A stretch of 64,000 nt of DNA from Vespula vulgaris (GCF_905475345.1 NC_066604.1:1800001-1864000), one strand, 5' to 3'; positions 11,091 to 23,983 are shown, numbered from the stretch's first letter. A program made the numbers and translations. Notes: generated by a model not told the origin, from the letters alone.

Positions 11091-12941
11091 AGAAGGTGGT
11101 CCAACTGGAGACACATGCATAAAACGAGAAGAAACTATTTGTACGAAAAAGGACATCAAGGACATTGAAACCTGCTCCGATTTCCGTGAACCATCGTCAC
11201 CGTGTCGACCTTCTGTAAGTGATTCCCGTCAGAAACGACTATGGCGTTTTAATTTCATTCCCTCCATCACCTCCTCCTCCTTCTCCTTCTTCTTCTTCTT
11301 CTCCTTCGTCTCTTCCTTCTCGATTTGTCTTCGAGGATATCTCCGTACAAGAGAAGTCCGTCATTATACGGTTATTTACGGATCTTACTCGAGGATGACA
11401 GAAGACAATCTCCATGTTGTGTGAAGTGTATGTGTGTGTGTATGTATCATGATTGCTACATATCGAACCGGTCCTTTCATTTTTTTTCCTTTTCTATTCC
11501 CTTGCTATAAGAAGATCCGTACAAAGTATATATATATATATATATATATATATAATGTGTGTGTGTATGTAGTATACTCTTCTAATCGTGACTTCTAATC
11601 CCTATCTCTGTCACTTTTTGATTCAATTATAAAAAGTTCGGATAAATCGAGTCTAATCGTCACGCTCTTCCAAGATTAATCCGAGCGAAAGTGACATGGA
11701 TTTTATCGAGAATTTCATTTTCTAATACTTTGTGAGAATCCGAATAAAATCTTTTACTTACTTACATATAAACGAACGTATATGTATAGAGAGACACGCG
11801 AACGTATACATACGTACATACATACTTGTATATATATAATAATATACATACGTACGTACGTACGTACGTTTGAACACGAGTCGATTATTTTCTCGATCGA
11901 TTTTTTTACAAGATGATTATGAGTCTGGAGTATGCGAAGTAGGAGTCTACGAACAGAACATACAAGTGTACGACAGTGACACGTACAAGATCGCGCCGGC
12001 GCTGCTTTCTACTTCTTCGAGCCGGATGATTGATCCGGACAAGTTTGCTTTTTGCATTGATTCATGCAATGTTCTACATATATATAGCAAGCCGTCAGGA
12101 AACTTGGGGAGGACTCGAACGACGATCACACGATAGGGACGACTACGAAGACGAAAGGATTAAAACGATTTCTCTTCGTGGTTAGAGAAAAAATTTAGAG
12201 ATTCATGATGAAAAATCATTTCAAGTCATCTCTCTCTCTCTAAATATATATATATTTCTTTTTTCTTTTTTTTTTCCATCAAAACTTTCCAATAAGTCGG
12301 ACGCTATTAATCCATTTAAGATTAGCTACTAAATTAAAAAAAAAAAAGAAAAAAAAAAACGTAGCAGAAAAAGAAGAAGAAGAAGAAGACGATGATCTCG
12401 TCGTTATTCACGAGATTCACAAAGAAATTCGTTGATCTACATTGCAAAGATAATCGATTCTGGTAGAGATCGTTTAAAATTCTGACCGGTCGAATGTTCC
12501 GTTACTTTCAGGAGTCTCTCTTTTTCTCTCTCTTTCTCTCTCCAATAGGCAGATGATTTGGTATCGTTCGAATGGGATCAGAATTCGTCTGGAGTCCGTC
12601 TGGATTGCGTAGGAAAAAGAAACGAGTTCCCTATAGTAAAACTTCGATCCTTCGATCTTTCAAATTCCACGAGTTCCATGCTAGCGCCGAATAGACAAAC
12701 TGGTCTATTGGAATTCGTAACTTTTTTTCTTTCTTTTTCTTTTCTCTTTTTCTTTTTTTCCCTTCTTTTCTCTCTCTTTCTCTCTCTTTCTTTCTCTCCC
12801 TGTCTCTCTCTAGTAGTAGAGCAGCAAATACGTTTTCTCGAACAGAAGCGATTAATTTTAATCGATACGAACGGTTGCTTACCGGAAACGCTTAGGGTAT
12901 CTTAGATTTGTTACTCTCCCCTTCTCTCCCCTTTTTACCAT

Positions 12942-12980
<39 letters not shown>

Positions 12981-13660
12981 ACAGCCGCGAGTTTTACTAT
13001 TAGCAAGAGTCTCAGATAAATCAATTTGCGAGATACGACGTTGTTTGTAATAATTAACTCGCCTAACGACGCTTTAATGGATATGATTATTTCAAATTCA
13101 TCATGTCATTAAGGAAACATGTTTTACACAATACGAACTAGCTCGAAGGTAATCGAAAGAAGATTTGTCGAGAGAATCGACGTAGAATAGAAAAATAATA
13201 ATACTAACAAAAACAATAAAAATGACGGCAACGACGAGGACGACGACGATGATAAAGACGACAAAAAAAAAAGAGAATTATGAATTCTTAAAATAAATCT
13301 ATGGTAAAGAAAAAAATAAGAAGAAGAAAAAGAAAAAAAAGCAGCGATCGAGACTATTATTTTCCTTATTGATCGAAGAAGACGTCGTATCGCATTAAAT
13401 AAGCATTGAATAAGAGAAGAAAAAATAAATTATTAATTCGACGAGTTACGAGAAGAGGAAGGTATCGAAGAGGTAGTATAACCAGCTGATCCACGTGGAT
13501 GATCCACGATCGATGAATTTGTGGGTAGTCAAAGATGGATGAGCGCCGTCGGCTGTTCCTTAAGCGGAAGCGTAACGGAATCGGCGTCGACAGGGTCATA
13601 AGTCTTCTTCGTCTTCCTTGTCCTTTTCTTCCTTCTCTTAGGAATAAATACGTAGAGTAA
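11091..13660. other. Noncoding mosaic with unique segments
   Basis: Unique segments lie at 11090-11240 (ending in a TCT|GTAAGT donor-like site at 11214/11215), 11870-12180, 12545-12720 and 13485-13600. Simple repeats at 11527-11555, 11851-11870, 12240-12260, 12365-12390, 12720-12810 and 12943-12979 separate them. The 11.9-kb and 12.6-kb segments each carry a modest plus-strand open frame preceded by a pyrimidine tract and AG. Pyrimidine tracts are so common here that this means little. Confidence 0.6.
12943..12979. repeat. (GA)n tract
   Basis: Uninterrupted GA dinucleotides of about 37 bp after an ACAGAG lead-in. Confidence 0.9.
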
Positions 13661-13670
13661 GAGAAGAAAG

Positions 13671-13672
<2 letters not shown>

Positions 13673-13716
<44 letters not shown>

Positions 13717-13718
13717 TT
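13673..13718. repeat. (CT)n/(CTAT)n tract
   Basis: About 36 bp of CT dinucleotides passing into CTAT units. Confidence 0.9.
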
Positions 13719-14079
13719 ACGTCTACTCATCTCGTACTAACTCCAATTTAAATATAGATCCTTCGAAAATAATCACGTTACGCTTAAGTAAATTACTTGT
13801 ACGATTCATGACAACCGTAAGAACGCGAGAACATAAAAAGAAACATAAAACAAAAGAAATGTTCTTATTCTTTTCTGTTTATTTATTTATTTATTTTCTT
13901 TTAAGATCATTTTTATACTCAAATTTGCATCGCCTTAACGCATAATCGATGAATGACGCAAGGAACTTAGAATAGAATGACTCGAAGAAAGGTTAGATCG
14001 ATATCACGAAAGTAAGATTTTCGGCGATGGCGGCTATAAAAGAGAAGGAGGAAGAAGTGAAAGAAGACGAAGTAGTACA

Positions 14080-14121
14080 AGAAGAAGAAGAAGAAGAAGA
14101 AGAAGAAGAAGAAGAAGAAGA
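14080..14121. repeat. (GAA)n tract
   Basis: Fourteen or so GAA triplets. The reverse strand reads as poly-Ser, poly-Leu or poly-Phe depending on frame, which accounts for the overlapping minus-strand open frames. Confidence 0.95.
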
Positions 14122-14327
14122 GGAGGAAGAAGGAATAGAAAAGGACGAAGAATACGAAGGATACGATGAATACAAGTATAGATACGTTTAGGCGAGTTCG
14201 AGAACGGATCTCTCGCGAGCAAAGACGTCGATCTTTATCGTTACTCTCCCTCCCGTACCGAAGCCGGGCGTGTCCTTAGGATGGCCTTTCTTATCGAGAT
14301 AACTCTCGAGGACATCTCGACTCTCTC

Positions 14328-14341
14328 GTTGCTTAAGCAAC
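14328..14341. promoter_or_regulatory. Perfect 14-bp palindrome GTTGCTTAAGCAAC
   Basis: Fully self-complementary with no spacer, inside a CpG-rich unique island. TTGC and GCAA half-sites are separated by TTAA, in the style of bZIP palindromes. Factor identity is unknown. Confidence 0.3.
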
Positions 14342-14432
14342 CACAAGTCGAATAGCTCCACCCACTCTCATCCACGATCGGCACCTCAGAGCCGGCAGCG
14401 ATTCTTCTCAACGTTGCCTCTAGCGATCGAAG

Positions 14433-14463
<31 letters not shown>

Positions 14464-14476
14464 TATTTCGATCAAG

Positions 14477-14505
14477 TCGATCGATCGATCGATCGATCGA
14501 TCGAT
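14477..14505. repeat. (TCGA)n tract
   Basis: Seven TCGA units, each itself palindromic, so the tract can form hairpins on either strand. Confidence 0.9.
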
Positions 14506-16353
14506 TCGTTCTGTTGTTTCGTTTTCTTCTTTGATATCTATGTACTTACTTACGTCGACGCTAATCGATTGCGTTGACACGCGTGCTAACGTACTATCGA
14601 TACTCCATTTCTTTCGAGAGCTTCGATCTTTGATTTCTTTTTTCTTTTCTTCTTCTTTTCTTTTTTTTTTTCCTCAAGATGACTTTATTTTCTCCCAAAT
14701 GTCCATAAATGAATTCTCTATCGACCGTATCGTCAATTGTAAATCTCATGGCAATGAGATTAATAGGTCAATAAAGACTCCTTTCATGACTGTGATCGAT
14801 CATTCGCGTTTAAACGATCTCTATCTTATTTCTAACAATTCGTCTACTATTAAAATTATGTGACGAGTATAAGCAAATCATTCCTTTTCTTTTTTCCCCC
14901 TTGTCTTGTCCGTTCCGTAAGGTAAGTTTGTTAAGTTTGACAAGTATTATATAAAATAGTTTCGAAATATGTGAACCTTTTCTCGATATGCAAGGATAAG
15001 AAATGATAAAGACAAGAGAGAGAAAGAGAGAGATTTATTAGAACGACTGTACGAGAAATTCGTTTCTATATTTCCTTTCATTTGTAATTCCTATTTCCTT
15101 GTTCGTTAACTGGAACCAATTAACTAACGTAAGCCGTTGCCTCACACGAACTCGGTCATCTTTCATCTATAATATTTAGATTCGTAACGTACGACCCGTT
15201 TCGTTTCGACTTTAATATCGTTCGCATAATAAATAGGGAAAATAGTTTAGAAAATAAAAAACAAGAACAAGAACAAGAACAAGAAGAAGAAGAAGCAGAA
15301 GATAAGAAACCGGATGATTAGCGTGAGAAACGAGAAGTTTAAGCTCGTATATAGACTTGACAGGAAGGATATCGAGCTTAACATCTAATCCTTTTTCTTT
15401 CTTTCTTATTTTCTATTACATGTTCTTTTTCTTTTTTTTTTTCATCTTCACTTTTGATTCTTTTTTTTTGTTTGTTTGTTTGTTCGTTTCTTTCTTTCTT
15501 TCTCCAAAGCCGCTAAACGGAAAATATGAAGGAATAGAAGCTAACTAGTTCGCTGGAGTCGTTTCCATTGGCAACTAAGTACGTAGTATCGGGAGCAACA
15601 TTATCGATCACACGATCGTTCGTTTATGCCCCGCCAAGTTCTCTCTCTCTCTCTCTCTCTTTCTCCAAGTAACAACTCGGACAAGTTGAGAACGCGTTTC
15701 GATTTTTGCGCGACCTCGGTAACGGGTTAAACGGGATGGACGACTGTATTATACTATCCGTATGGTATATAAGCCTTGGGAACGTGTCCTCTTCGCCTTT
15801 TCGTCCTTTTTATATTTCACGGGAAATCAACGAGAAATGTTTCCGTTTAAACCCTCCCCCTTCCTCCTCTTTCTACTTCTTCTTACCTCCCCTTAATCTC
15901 TCCTCATCTAAGGACATTATCAACCACCATTATGAAATCCTTATCTTTCTAACGTATCGAAAGAAACATTTTCGTTTCTAATCTTTCAAGCTGACAGATC
16001 ATCGTTTCATTTATTCTTTATGATCCTTATCTACATACGTGTATATAAATAAATACATATACAAATGACCATTATCCCGTTAATCTCTAAGCAATAAATT
16101 AAACTAAATAAATAAATTCGATTATTTCTAAATAAAAGAGAAGACGGAGGAGAAAGAGATAGCTAGATAAAAATATAGATAGACGGATAGATAGATATAG
16201 AACAAAAAAAAGAGAGAAATCATTCTGGACAAAATTACGATCAAGTAGTCTTGAAACGGTAAAATAAGGAAGACTAAACGAAACACAAACACGTAACAAA
16301 AAAAAAGAAACAAAAAAGAAAAAAGAAAAATCAAAAAAAAAAAAGAGAAAAAA

Positions 16354-16362
16354 AAGAAAGAC

Positions 16363-16393
<31 letters not shown>

Positions 16394-16395
16394 AA
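16354..16395. repeat. (AAAG)n tract
   Basis: About eight AAAG units after an A-rich lead-in. Confidence 0.85.
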
Positions 16396-16500
16396 TGGTC
16401 GAGACACGAAAGGTCAGTATTTACAAGCGTAACATGCACGCGTGCACGTTGGCGGTAAAAGAGAAAGAGAAAGAGTGGATGGTCCTTGCACGTGTGCTCG

Positions 16501-17290
16501 CACGTGTACGTATATAGATACCTACACACGTATATTTATTCGTCTATGTATACACACATAATACACACATAATACCAACATATAAATACATATATATATA
16601 CGTGTATAGATCTGCGTGTGTTCGTACGTGTGATCCGTTCGAGTCGAGGAGGAAGAAGAAAAGTGGAGGTGGTAGATGGTGAAGTGGATGAAGGAGGATG
16701 GTTGTGAGGTGGAAAGAAGAGGGAGGAAGAGAGAGGAGTGGACGGGACCGAGGGGCCAGTCGCCCTTGCCGAGGAGCCTGAGGCACGGGCGTGGGCCTTT
16801 CACTCCTGCCATCCGCATCGTTCCTTAACTATCGAGCCTACGTGCTCGCGCTGTGCATAAGCACTAATACAAACACATACACACATACATACGCGTGCAA
16901 TTCTGCCGGAGAACGTGTACGACGGATAAGTACAATCACTCTCCTCCTTCTCCTCCTCTTCCTCCTCTTCTTTGCGAGCTGGACCTCGCTTGCTCTCGGA
17001 TATATCTCTCGAACAGGCTTGGATACACTCTCGGCGCCCTTTATTACTCAAATTTCCGTTATTCTCATTCTACCTCTCGTGTCTTCCATACTTACTACCT
17101 ACACTTACTTCTTTCCTTTCTCGATCGCTAATATTATTCGATTAAATCTTTTTTATTCCTACCCTACCTCCTACACCACACGAAATTTTCTTCTAGACGT
17201 TACGAAATTTTCGAGTAAATCGTCGTACGTAATTCTTTTTTTTTTTGTTTTTTCTTTCTTCGTGAACGACATGATAATTTAACGAAGATA
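16501..17290. other. GC-richer purine island and flank, no recognised gene
   Basis: The segment 16640-16830 is strongly purine-biased on the plus strand and GC-rich at 16735-16815. On the minus strand an ATG near 16810 opens a frame beginning MAGVKGPRPCLRLLGKGDWP, which continues into pyrimidine-run translation. It resembles no family I know. The bias comes largely from GGA/GAG-type repeats, so I treat it as noncoding. Confidence 0.5.
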
Positions 17291-17414
17291 ATCTCGTTCG
17301 TTTCAATATTTCTTCTTTCTCTTCCTCAAAAATCCTTCTCTATCCACTTCGTGAATCCTTTTCGATTAATCTTGTTTTTTGTTTGTTCGTCTCCTTGCCC
17401 CGAAGTTATTCATC

Positions 17415-17446
<32 letters not shown>

Positions 17447-18340
17447 TTTGCTACGATCCACTCGTGACGTTTCAATTAGCTGTCAACGAGACACGAATTA
17501 TTAACTTTCGTTGGGGAATACGTCCTGCTCGGGATACGCAACATGTGTGACGCTTCATTAGTCGCAGAAGGATCGACGTCAGCTAATTGCTCGCTCAGTA
17601 GGTAGGTACTTATTTGCCCTAAGGGAAGCTTGTCATAAGCGATTTACCATAAACGGGATCTGCTGCAGACCTGAAACATCGAGAGTAATAATACCTATCT
17701 ATATGTATACATATTTATATCTTTCATTAAAACATTATAATTCGAGTATCGAGTATGTCACCAGATAGAATAATCATCGTTGAAATATAACCACGTTTAT
17801 TCTATTTCAAGACACAACGCGAAAAACTTAACATTTATTAGAAGAAACAGATACCATAAGATCGTACTGTTATCTCAAACAATACTGTTCCAATACAGAA
17901 CATTGATAAAAACGAAAAATTACGATATTATTTTATTATTTTCCCATACGTTCTACTTTGAACATGATTAACGTTTCTATAACAAACGTTTAACTTTCTT
18001 TTAAATGATCTAATTATTAACATCTATCTGTCTGATAAAACGATCAAAGTGTCCCATTAAAAATTGTCAAGATTTCCTAATTGTTTCTTTAAAAAGAAAA
18101 AAAAAAGAAGTATAGAGAAACGTTGAGATATGGAAAAACGATAATAAAATTATGTCACTCGATCAGAAGCATTGAATTTATCGAAGAATAAGAAACGATA
18201 GACGAGATCTATAAAGTTTTATCGTTATTCTGACATCGTATCGTTTTAACTCTATTTATAACTATTACCGTTATATTTATCATTTACCAAAGAGATAGAA
18301 AGAGAGAGAAAACTTAAATATAAAGTATAGAGACGCGAGT
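17291..18340. other. AT-rich noncoding DNA with one island
   Basis: A CT-rich tract (17405-17450), then the unique island at 17455-17680, then AT-rich DNA (17690-18340) without long repeats or open frames of note. Confidence 0.65.
17455..17680. promoter_or_regulatory. Candidate regulatory element with spaced CAATTAGCTG inverted repeat
   Basis: Non-repetitive, GC-balanced island. CAATTAGCTG at 17473-17482 returns as its exact reverse complement, CAGCTAATTG, at 17580-17589. Each copy contains a homeodomain-type TAATTG/CAATTA core next to an AGCT. Duplicated inverted homeodomain sites within about 120 bp suit a developmental enhancer. Short sites also arise by chance in AT-rich DNA. Confidence 0.3.
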
Positions 18341-18640
18341 AGTATCGTCTGAAAGACACGCCTAAGCAAGCCGAGTTCTACGATGGTGGATCGGCTGATC
18401 GTTAAGGTTCGCCATTAGATCGGATCTCGGCGTATCGGTAACGACGGTCTACCGTGGACCGAGTTAGCCGCGATATTGCCGCTTATTAACTTTGTTTGTC
18501 AGCGAGAGAGTCGTGTTCAGTCGGAGGACTAACGGTCGTGGCGCTGCCGTGGACCTTATAGTCTCGTGGAGAACATTAGGACCGGTTGCACAAACGGCTC
18601 TCGTCGTGCCGATCGCGGATAATCTCGGTGAAACGAATAG
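18341..18640. promoter_or_regulatory. CpG-rich unique island, promoter-like
   Basis: About 280 bp with no simple repeat and many CpGs, flanked by AT-rich DNA and a GA/A-rich tract. It contains TCAGTC, a match to the arthropod initiator TCAKTY, near 18518-18523. I see no downstream promoter element at the expected spacing and no associated long open frame. Confidence 0.28.
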
Positions 18641-18657
18641 AAAAAAAAATTAAAAAG

Positions 18658-18689
<32 letters not shown>

Positions 18690-18974
18690 GAGGTAAAGAA
18701 AAGAAAAGAAAAAAAAAAAGGAAAAAGATCCAAGGAGCAGCAGCGCCACGAGTTCTCGATCATTTCGATCGATACATCGACACAGTAGTACTACCATGCA
18801 CGATCGTACGAATTTTACTCCTCGAATACGATAATATAGTAATAATCCAGCTTGACGATTCTATCTTCCTCCTTCTTCGTACTTGAATGAAACGAAACGA
18901 TCGTCTCGTTCATTTCGTCTTTTTATATTACATGTAGGTAGGTATATAAATGGTTTTTATGGAAAGAGAAAGAA

Positions 18975-19009
<35 letters not shown>

Positions 19010-20229
19010 AGGGATCTATATGTATATTTTCTTTAATCACGAAATTTCATAATAACGGTTACCATGCTTATAAAAATTGACCATCAAAATGAAGACTCCA
19101 GCGAGGAACACTTTTCGGTAACTCCATTGCTGGAATGATTTCGGTGAGGAGGGGACGAATTTGACAAGTTAATGAGGCATGGTGAACGGGCGCATCTCAA
19201 GGTGACCACTTTTTATTTTCTCTTTCTTTCTTTCTTTTTTTTTTTCTCTTTCTCTCTTTCTTTCTATCTACCTCTCTTTCATTCTTTCTCTTTCAGGTGA
19301 GAAGAGATCAGCGACTTTTTCACTCGGCAGAGAAAGGCTCCGTACGTACATAAGCCAAGAAAGACGAAATGAGAAGGATGGACCTCTCATCTCTCCTCTC
19401 TCGTATTTCGATCTCAAGGTGATGCACCACCACTAACGTTCTTCTCGACGTTCGAGATACAAGCATCGTTTGCTTTCTTTTAAAAAGAACCCGATGATTT
19501 ACGACGGCTAAAACATTCAATTACCATCCGTTACTAATCGATACGTCACATTGTATACGATATATTGTCAACGAAGAAACGACAAACGTCGATATATATG
19601 TATGTATATATATATATATATTGTTTTGTTATATACAAATGTAAGATAAAGGATAATAAATATTCTTTAAGAAACGATCCTTAAAAATTATTACATCCCA
19701 TCATTATGGTTATTATTATTATTATTATTATTTATTTTTATCGATATACAATCGAGTGATAATTAGTCGAATTTTCTTTCTCTTTACTTTTTCTTTTCCT
19801 TCTTATTGTTCTTCTTCTTTTTTTTTTTTCAACGCGATACTACTTAAGCCCAACACGATAATATCGATTTGTATCGACTTCTTTCCTAAATGGTACACGA
19901 ACAAAACATTAATCATTAGCGACTGTGATCGACATACGACGAGGGAGATCGTGAAAGAAATAAAGAAATAAATAAATAAATTAAAGAAAAAGTAACGGAG
20001 GATTCATTCCACGTGGTGTCCTTATATTGAACGAAGGAGACCATTTTTTGTCGGTCTGCATTTCGTTCCTTCCTTCAAAGATATATATATATGTGTGTGT
20101 ATAAGTAGTTAGTTACGTACGAGTTTACGGTAGAAATTCAGTGATCGTTTTAATTGACTATACAGTAGATATCTTTTATTATCGACTTCGTACTTTCGAC
20201 TTTGTCCCGTATCGATATGCAACGATCGT

Positions 20230-20237
20230 ACAAACAA

Positions 20238-20286
<49 letters not shown>
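20230..20286. repeat. (CA)n(TA)n compound tract
   Basis: CA dinucleotides pass directly into about 15 TA dinucleotides. Confidence 0.9.
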
Positions 20287-20289
<3 letters not shown>

Positions 20290-20846
20290 GTGCAATTAGA
20301 TCTGAACTGTGGGGTTTCTTTTTTTAGAGAAAAAGAAAAAGGAAGAGAAAAAAAAAGAAAAAGAAAAAAAAGGACCATTTATCGTACATTTTCTCTTTTC
20401 TTTTCTTCTTCATCGTCTATATTCAAATGCACACATTCGAAAGTTGCAAAAGATCCTTTTCACGAGTCGTATAGACCACTTCTGTCTAGACATAGAATGC
20501 AATGATCTAAAGATATATATAATGATCTAAGGATATAAAAGAAAAAAAAAAGAATAAAAGAATAAAAGAACAAAATGAAAAGAAAAACAAAAAAAAAGAA
20601 AAAGATGAGTCACAAAATTCATTGCTCAACGGGGGGTTACTCTCAAAGAGAAAAACAGAGAGAGAGAGAGAGACAGAGAGAGAGAGAGAGAAAGAGAAAG
20701 AGAAAGAAAGATCTCCATGCATGTATATGCAAATGTTTTGTGTGGTTTGAGCAGGACAACGGGGCGTGCATTATACCTGCAATTACGTAGAATCGTATAT
20801 ACACGCTTGATTACCGTGAAACACTGCATATAAGTTTGCTAGTGAC

Positions 20847-20945
20847 TCGCGCGCTCGCCGGACGTCAATCAAAAGTCGAAAGCCATTAATTGGCGCCGAC
20901 GTGCACGCACGTTTTCGGCTCGAAAGCGTGAGAGAGGATCCTGTC
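20847..20945. promoter_or_regulatory. Candidate regulatory island with homeodomain-type sites
   Basis: Non-repetitive GC-balanced segment containing GTCAATCAAAA (PBC/Hox-like), CCATTAATTGG (near-palindromic TAAT pair), GGCGCC and ACGTGCACG words. It stands out from flanking GA-rich sequence. Function is inferred from motif content only. Confidence 0.25.
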
Positions 20946-21540
20946 GACGAGAAAAGAGAAAAAGAGAGAGATGAAAAAATCAAAGAAAAAAAGAGAGAGA
21001 GAGAGAAGAATCGAAGGAGACGAGCTTTTTCATAGCGATTTCATTTAGGATGACTTTCCTTGAAAATCTTCCTCTCCTTTTTCATCCGCTTCATCCTCGT
21101 CAAGGTGCCTACTTGGAGCTCTCGAAAGTGCATCGCCTTGAATGCGGTTTTCCTTCTTCGAGATGTCTCGATCCGGAGTCTGCGACCTTGAACGAATTAT
21201 CTCCTTCTTCTTCTTCTTCTTCTTCTTCTTATTCTTATTCTTAGTCATCTTCTTGAACGTCCTTTTTTATCTTCCTTTTTTTCTCTCCTTTTTTTGTCTT
21301 CTTTGCCAAGAAAAAGAAACTTAGGATGATAGATCGGGTAATATAGATAAAGAACAGTTAACACCATGTGGTTTTTTTTTGTCCCGATATCGTCATTTAA
21401 GAAAAAGGCGAAACGAAAAACGTGACGAAAAAAGAAACAAAAAAAAAAACGAAACAAACGCAAGAAAAGAGTAAAGAAAAAGAACGAAAGAATCCAAGAA
21501 GGAAGGACTCGTAACACCCACGTGCTCCACGGGAGTGGAA

Positions 21541-21589
21541 GAGGAAGAAGAAGAAGAAGAAGAAGAAGAAGAAGAAGAAGAAGAAGAGG
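21541..21589. repeat. (GAA)n tract
   Basis: About fifteen GAA triplets with a GAG-rich edge. Confidence 0.95.
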
Positions 21590-22115
21590 AGGCTGAAGAA
21601 AAAGAAGAAGAGGACAAAGAGAAGGAGGAGGAGGAGGAAGAGGAGGTGTATATCTTCTGCTAGAATCGTAAATCATCGTCGTGATGAATGCGAGATCTAT
21701 CTCGGTCCGTTTTCCTCGCGTATACACATAAACACATACTCGCATACGTCTATACATACATATATGTATATGTATATATATATATATTTTTTGCGAGATG
21801 TATGTATGTAAAAGAGAGAAAGAGAAAGAAAGAAAGAAAGGAAGAAAGAAAGAAAGAAAGAGAGTACGGCACGTTTAGAACGTAGGCGAAGAAGTACTGG
21901 AATTTCAACAGTAATGGATATGAATATCGCAGTTCTTTAAAGAGTTTGCTTCTATGATACTTCATAAGTTTCGAGCAAGTCTAACCAAGGGAGTGAAAGA
22001 AGAAAGAAAGGATTAGACGAGATTAGAAGAACGTGAATATGTGAATGAAACTTTGTGCTTCCTTACATCTTACAAGCATTGTGAACTTAATCTTATTGTT
22101 AAGAAAATTTTTTTC

Positions 22116-22118
<3 letters not shown>

Positions 22119-22153
<35 letters not shown>
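22119..22153. repeat. (CT)n tract
   Basis: Uninterrupted CT dinucleotides of about 35 bp. Confidence 0.95.
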
Positions 22154-22157
<4 letters not shown>

Positions 22158-22220
22158 ATCTCTCTGTCTCTTCGTCTCTCTGTCTCTGTCTTCTCATTTT
22201 ATTTCTTTTTTCTTTTAATC

Positions 22221-22450
22221 GTTTTTCAAGAAAACAGGCAGTTCGACTGGGCGCGTAACGATTATTATCGCCGCTTTCGTTACGGACATCGTAGATTATA
22301 ATAACGATGCTTGGTTATTGCATCGTTCGACGATATTGCCTCCTCCTCTTCTCGGGTTTCTCTCCTTTATTTCCGCCATACGTTTCTCGATTTATGGTAT
22401 TAGAGAGAAGGACCGTTTGGTGGATGAAAGAGATAAGACAACGTGGAAAG
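22221..22450 (+). other. Unique island with short open segment
   Basis: After a T/C-rich tract and a possible acceptor AG near 22236 comes an open run ending ...FDWARNDYYRRFRYGHRRL-stop at 22301. It is GC-balanced, unlike its surroundings. It could be a terminal exon, but at about 22 codons it is far too short to judge and I recognise no family. Confidence 0.3.
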
Positions 22451-23130
22451 AAAGAGATAGATTAAAGATGGATCGATAGATCGATCCACGAAACGTTTCT
22501 ATCGAATTAATTAATTCTACTGTAGAGAAGTCTAGAGAAAGTACGATCTAGAAAATATATATATATATATATATTTTTTTTTGTTCAATATGATTTAAAA
22601 GTTATTTCGTAACATTAAAATATATAGGACGAACAAACGAGCTTACGACATTCTCGAGATAATTAAAATAATTAAGGATAAAATAATTAATCGCGATAAC
22701 GCACGATTATGTACGATTTCCGCATCGCAGAAGAAACGGAAGAAAATGATAACCTCGCGATCTAACACGAGTTCGTTTTATTATAAAATAAATATCGTTA
22801 ATAACTATCAGTTATCGATTATCATTCGTCAATTTTTAACGCGTATACTCGTAAAGTATTTTTTTTTTTTTTTTTTTTCATATAATTCACGTACGCATAT
22901 AGACGACGAATAAAAATGAACGAATCAACGGAATCTCTTTTATTTTAAACTATATCTAACACAGAAAATTTTCTTTCACGCAGAAGGAAATCTAACTATC
23001 CAATATACAATGGTCTCCATTATATTACATCAAGAATACAATTCTTATATACACACACACATATATATATACTATATATTGTACGTGTTAGTTGTATATT
23101 GGTGTATGTATATACACGATAAGTAAAAGA
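22451..23130. other. AT-rich noncoding DNA
   Basis: Contains (AT)n at 22555-22575, a 20-bp poly-T at 22859-22879 and otherwise AT-rich sequence. Nothing gene-like is visible. Confidence 0.7.
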
Positions 23131-23136
23131 CCAGAC

Positions 23137-23253
23137 AGGATGTGGCAATAGATAAAAGATCGAGTGGAAAATCGAGCGACGTGCGTTCTAGCGATTCGAA
23201 TGGCGGGCGGCGACGTCGGTGCAACAAAGCAGAATGCGCTTGATTGCGCACGG
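23137..23253 (+). repeat. Duplicated element I, copy 1
   Basis: Unique CpG-rich segment that recurs in direct orientation at 23984-24134. Shared blocks in order are GATGTGGCAA, GATAAAAGATCG, TGGAAAATCG, GCGAC, CAACAAAGCA-AAT, ATTGC and GCACGG. It is not a microsatellite. The spacing between blocks varies by small insertions, as expected of an old local duplication under some constraint. Confidence 0.65.
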
Positions 23254-23983
23254 TGTATATGGCATGTATCTATATCTATATGTGATGTATATATGTATAT
23301 TATATATATATATGTATGTATGTATGTATATAGGGTGTATACAGGGCTATAGCGACGGCACGTTTTACATTTACGTATTGCCGACATTCATTGCTTCTAT
23401 CGTATGCCGATGAATCGTTGTATAGAAAAGGGAATCCCGTACGATTTAGATAATACTACGAGAAAACGAACGAACGAGAACATAGAAACTATCTCCACGT
23501 ATCCGTGTTTAGAAAAAAAATAAAATAAATAAGTAAAATGAAATAATATAATTTTCTTCTATTGCAATCAATTAACACGTTCACTCGTCTCCTTAGAAAT
23601 TAGAAATAATAATCGAACAAATGTTTCTTGATATTACCATTAAACTAAACTGTTAGATTATTTGAAATTTTGTGTAGAAAAAAGAAAAAAATATATATAT
23701 ACTATAGATTATTGTTAAATAATTCTCTTTAGTTTTTTCCAGAGAATGTAGAGAGAAAAAAATAAATAAAAAAAGGTATATTCTGATATTTTCTCGTAAC
23801 ATTCGAGCGTCGTCGTCTCGAGATCGATACGTTGCACTGAGAAAGGATTTCCTTCTCTCTCTCTCTCTCTCTCTTTTTTTCTTTTTCTTTTTCTCGATTA
23901 CATATACATAGAGGTACATGCACCACCTCGCCATTACCACCGCCGTAACGCAGCGTTTAACGATGCAGATAAATTCAGGCAAC

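Larger units (their letters stand above)
13661..16500. other. Noncoding mosaic
   Basis: Long CT, GAA, GA, TCGA, TTTC and AAAG tracts alternate with AT-rich unique DNA. A non-repetitive island at about 14190-14420 is CpG-rich and contains a perfect 14-bp palindrome. Another unique island is at 15540-15790. No gene is supported. Confidence 0.65.
18641..22220. other. Noncoding, densely repetitive
   Basis: GA/A-rich tracts (18650-18725), GA (18970-19010), TTTC (19215-19265), AT (19595-19621), a CA/TA compound tract, GA (20655-20710), GAA (21541-21589), AAAG (21815-21862) and CT tracts make up much of it. Unique islands are at 19080-19200, 19300-19520 and 20815-20945. Open frames in this stretch are repeat translations. 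Confidence 0.7.

Noticed and set aside
12530..12720. Apparent 3' splice site (CT tract then AATAG) followed by an open plus frame
   Set aside because: Pyrimidine tracts ending in AG occur at nearly every CT microsatellite here, so the signal has no weight without a donor, a frame-conserved product or transcripts.
21245..21757. 170-codon minus-strand frame with long Leu/Pro run
   Set aside because: Translation of the GAA tract at 21541-21589 and A-rich flanks, with a poly-Ser frame alongside.
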